A DNA stretch of 64,000 nucleotides from Candidatus Altimarinota bacterium (GTDB lineage: Bacteria; Patescibacteriota; Gracilibacteria; BD1-5; UBA6164), in contig JAQVDN010000004.1 in NCBI GenBank assembly GCA_028698305.1, forward strand, positions 1 through 64,000, given 5' to 3'. The notes under the pieces are model-generated. The model saw only the letters and a list, made by a program, of their open reading frames with translations, was not told the DNA's origin and did no database searches. The translations under genes and the position numbers were made by a program. The first letter of the stretch is position 1. Each line of letters begins with the position of its first letter. Of the stretch, positions 63,205 to 64,000 are shown piece by piece.

Positions 63205-64000
63205 TTATATATTAAAAAAATTTTTAGAGTTTAGATAAATTTCATTTGCAGTATTTTCCAATTTTTCTCATCTAAGTTCACTTATTTTTTCTATAACATA
63301 TCTTGTAAAAATAGGTTCATTTTCTTCTTTTCATCTAAAAGGAGTTGGTGTAAGATAGGGACTATCTGTTTCTGCTAATATATTTTTTATAGGTATATTC
63401 CTAGCTGTTTCTTGAATTTGTTTTGCATTATTAAATGTAACTATCCCTGAAAAACTTATCTTGCAATTTGGAGAAAAGTTTATAAGTTTTTCTGCATAAT
63501 CTAGGTTTTCACTATAACAATGAAATATAAAGTTTTTAAAGTTTTTTTCTACTAGTATTTCAAAAATATCATCTTTACTATCTCTATTGTGGATTATAAT
63601 TGGTAGATTTAATTTATTTGCTAAATCAATTTGTCATTTAAAAAATATTTCTTGAAATTCTTTTTGTTTTTCTATTATTTTTTCTTTTTCAAAATCGTTT
63701 AGATCAGCTTTTTCTAAGTCTTTATACATCCAATAATAATCAAGTCAACATTCTCAAATAGCTACTATTTTATCCTTATTTTCTATATATGTTTTTTCTA
63801 AAATTTCTAGTGTTTCTTTTAAATCTAGATTTTCTATATCACATGGGTGAATTCATATAGTTGCATATATTTTTGGATGTTTTTTTGTTAATTCTAAAAC
63901 TTGTTTATTTGAATCTAAATTTGTTCAAATCACAATCATAGCTTCTCAATCTTGAGAAAAAAAGTTATTTATTATATCATCTTTATTTTTTAATTTATTT
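63205..64000 (-). CDS. tatD: TatD-family metal-dependent hydrolase (5' end outside window)
   Basis: The last ~264 residues of a TatD DNase; the start lies beyond 64000. Motifs: ATIGIHPCDIENLDLKETLE, the metal site GECGLDYYG, LNLPIIIHNRDSKDDIFEIL, FIFHCYSENLDYAEKLI and NILAETDSPYLTPTPFRG. The final His/Asp of the binuclear centre are present. TatD proteins are 3'-5' exonucleases acting in DNA repair and RNA/DNA turnover. It is convergent with the 199-residue gene, sharing the terminator. Confidence 0.96.

Noticed and set aside
1-64000. Code 4 (UGA = Trp)
   Set aside because: TGA falls at invariant glycines in many motifs, while conserved Trp positions use TGG.
1-64000. CRISPR array
   Set aside because: No regularly spaced repeats of 25-40 bases and no cas genes were seen.

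Overview
ORGANISM. The window is very AT-rich. It reads through only if UGA is a sense codon for glycine (genetic code 25). In-frame TGA sits exactly where invariant glycines belong: Walker A loops, the GGSPC motif of a cytosine methyltransferase, the PRPP loop, the Nudix box and the Gly-rich tail of a TPM-domain protein. Every gene I could close ends in TAA or TAG. This points to the Candidate Phyla Radiation, Ca. Absconditabacteria (SR1) or Ca. Gracilibacteria (BD1-5/GN02). A standard-code caller breaks almost every gene here; all gene ends below were read with UGA = Gly.

LAYOUT. (1) 1-127: 3' part of a tRNA gene on +, possibly the 3' exon after a group I intron or an attachment site. (2) 116-6.8 kb, minus: two overlapping large serine recombinases, then unknown genes and a metallophosphoesterase. 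(3) 6.9-18.4 kb, minus: one compact defence operon with a small XRE regulator, type I restriction-modification (hsdM, hsdS, hsdR), a PD-(D/E)XK-like protein and a Gabija pair (gajA, gajB). (4) 18.6-26.9 kb: a Clp-like AAA+ ATPase (+), two unknown small genes, then a lipoprotein / transglutaminase membrane protein / MoxR ATPase group (-). The group is preceded by a structured transcription unit with interleaved long inverted repeats (26.9-27.16 kb), which is a candidate new ncRNA or leader. (5) 27.3-34.7 kb: a cytosine-5 DNA methyltransferase with a small partner, a convergent CoiA-like nuclease protein, and an ABC-type ATPase / PD-(D/E)XK nuclease pair that looks like an uncharacterised two-gene defence system. 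(6) 34.7-46.1 kb: repeats and a palindromic unit, GIY-YIG protein, BRO-N/Fic fusion, Mrr nuclease, a second restriction system (nuclease-methylase fusion, ATPase, HsdS), small membrane proteins, a Ymh-like protein, and a Panacea-type toxin-antitoxin pair. (7) 46.1-64 kb: mostly ordinary chromosome. It holds DUF1801, GNAT, Nudix, TPR lipoprotein, Tag glycosylase, RhuM-Fic, HIT, a phosphoribosyltransferase with HTH, LemA/TPM pair, M14 carboxypeptidase, Kazal-domain exported protein, DUF4153-like membrane protein, RsuA-type pseudouridine synthase, a small protein with an SSB-like tail, an M29-like protein, and TatD (cut by the right edge).

HOW IT FITS. The left ~46 kb is a defence island next to a tRNA end and a recombinase pair. 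It stacks at least four nucleic-acid-based immune modules, Fic proteins and a toxin-antitoxin system. The right ~18 kb is host housekeeping and envelope genes. Genes are tightly packed with short overlaps (10-29 nt). Convergent pairs commonly share one perfect hairpin terminator that overlaps the stop codon of one gene. Shine-Dalgarno sites are mostly not obvious, so starts were chosen by the first ATG compatible with the family's N-terminus.
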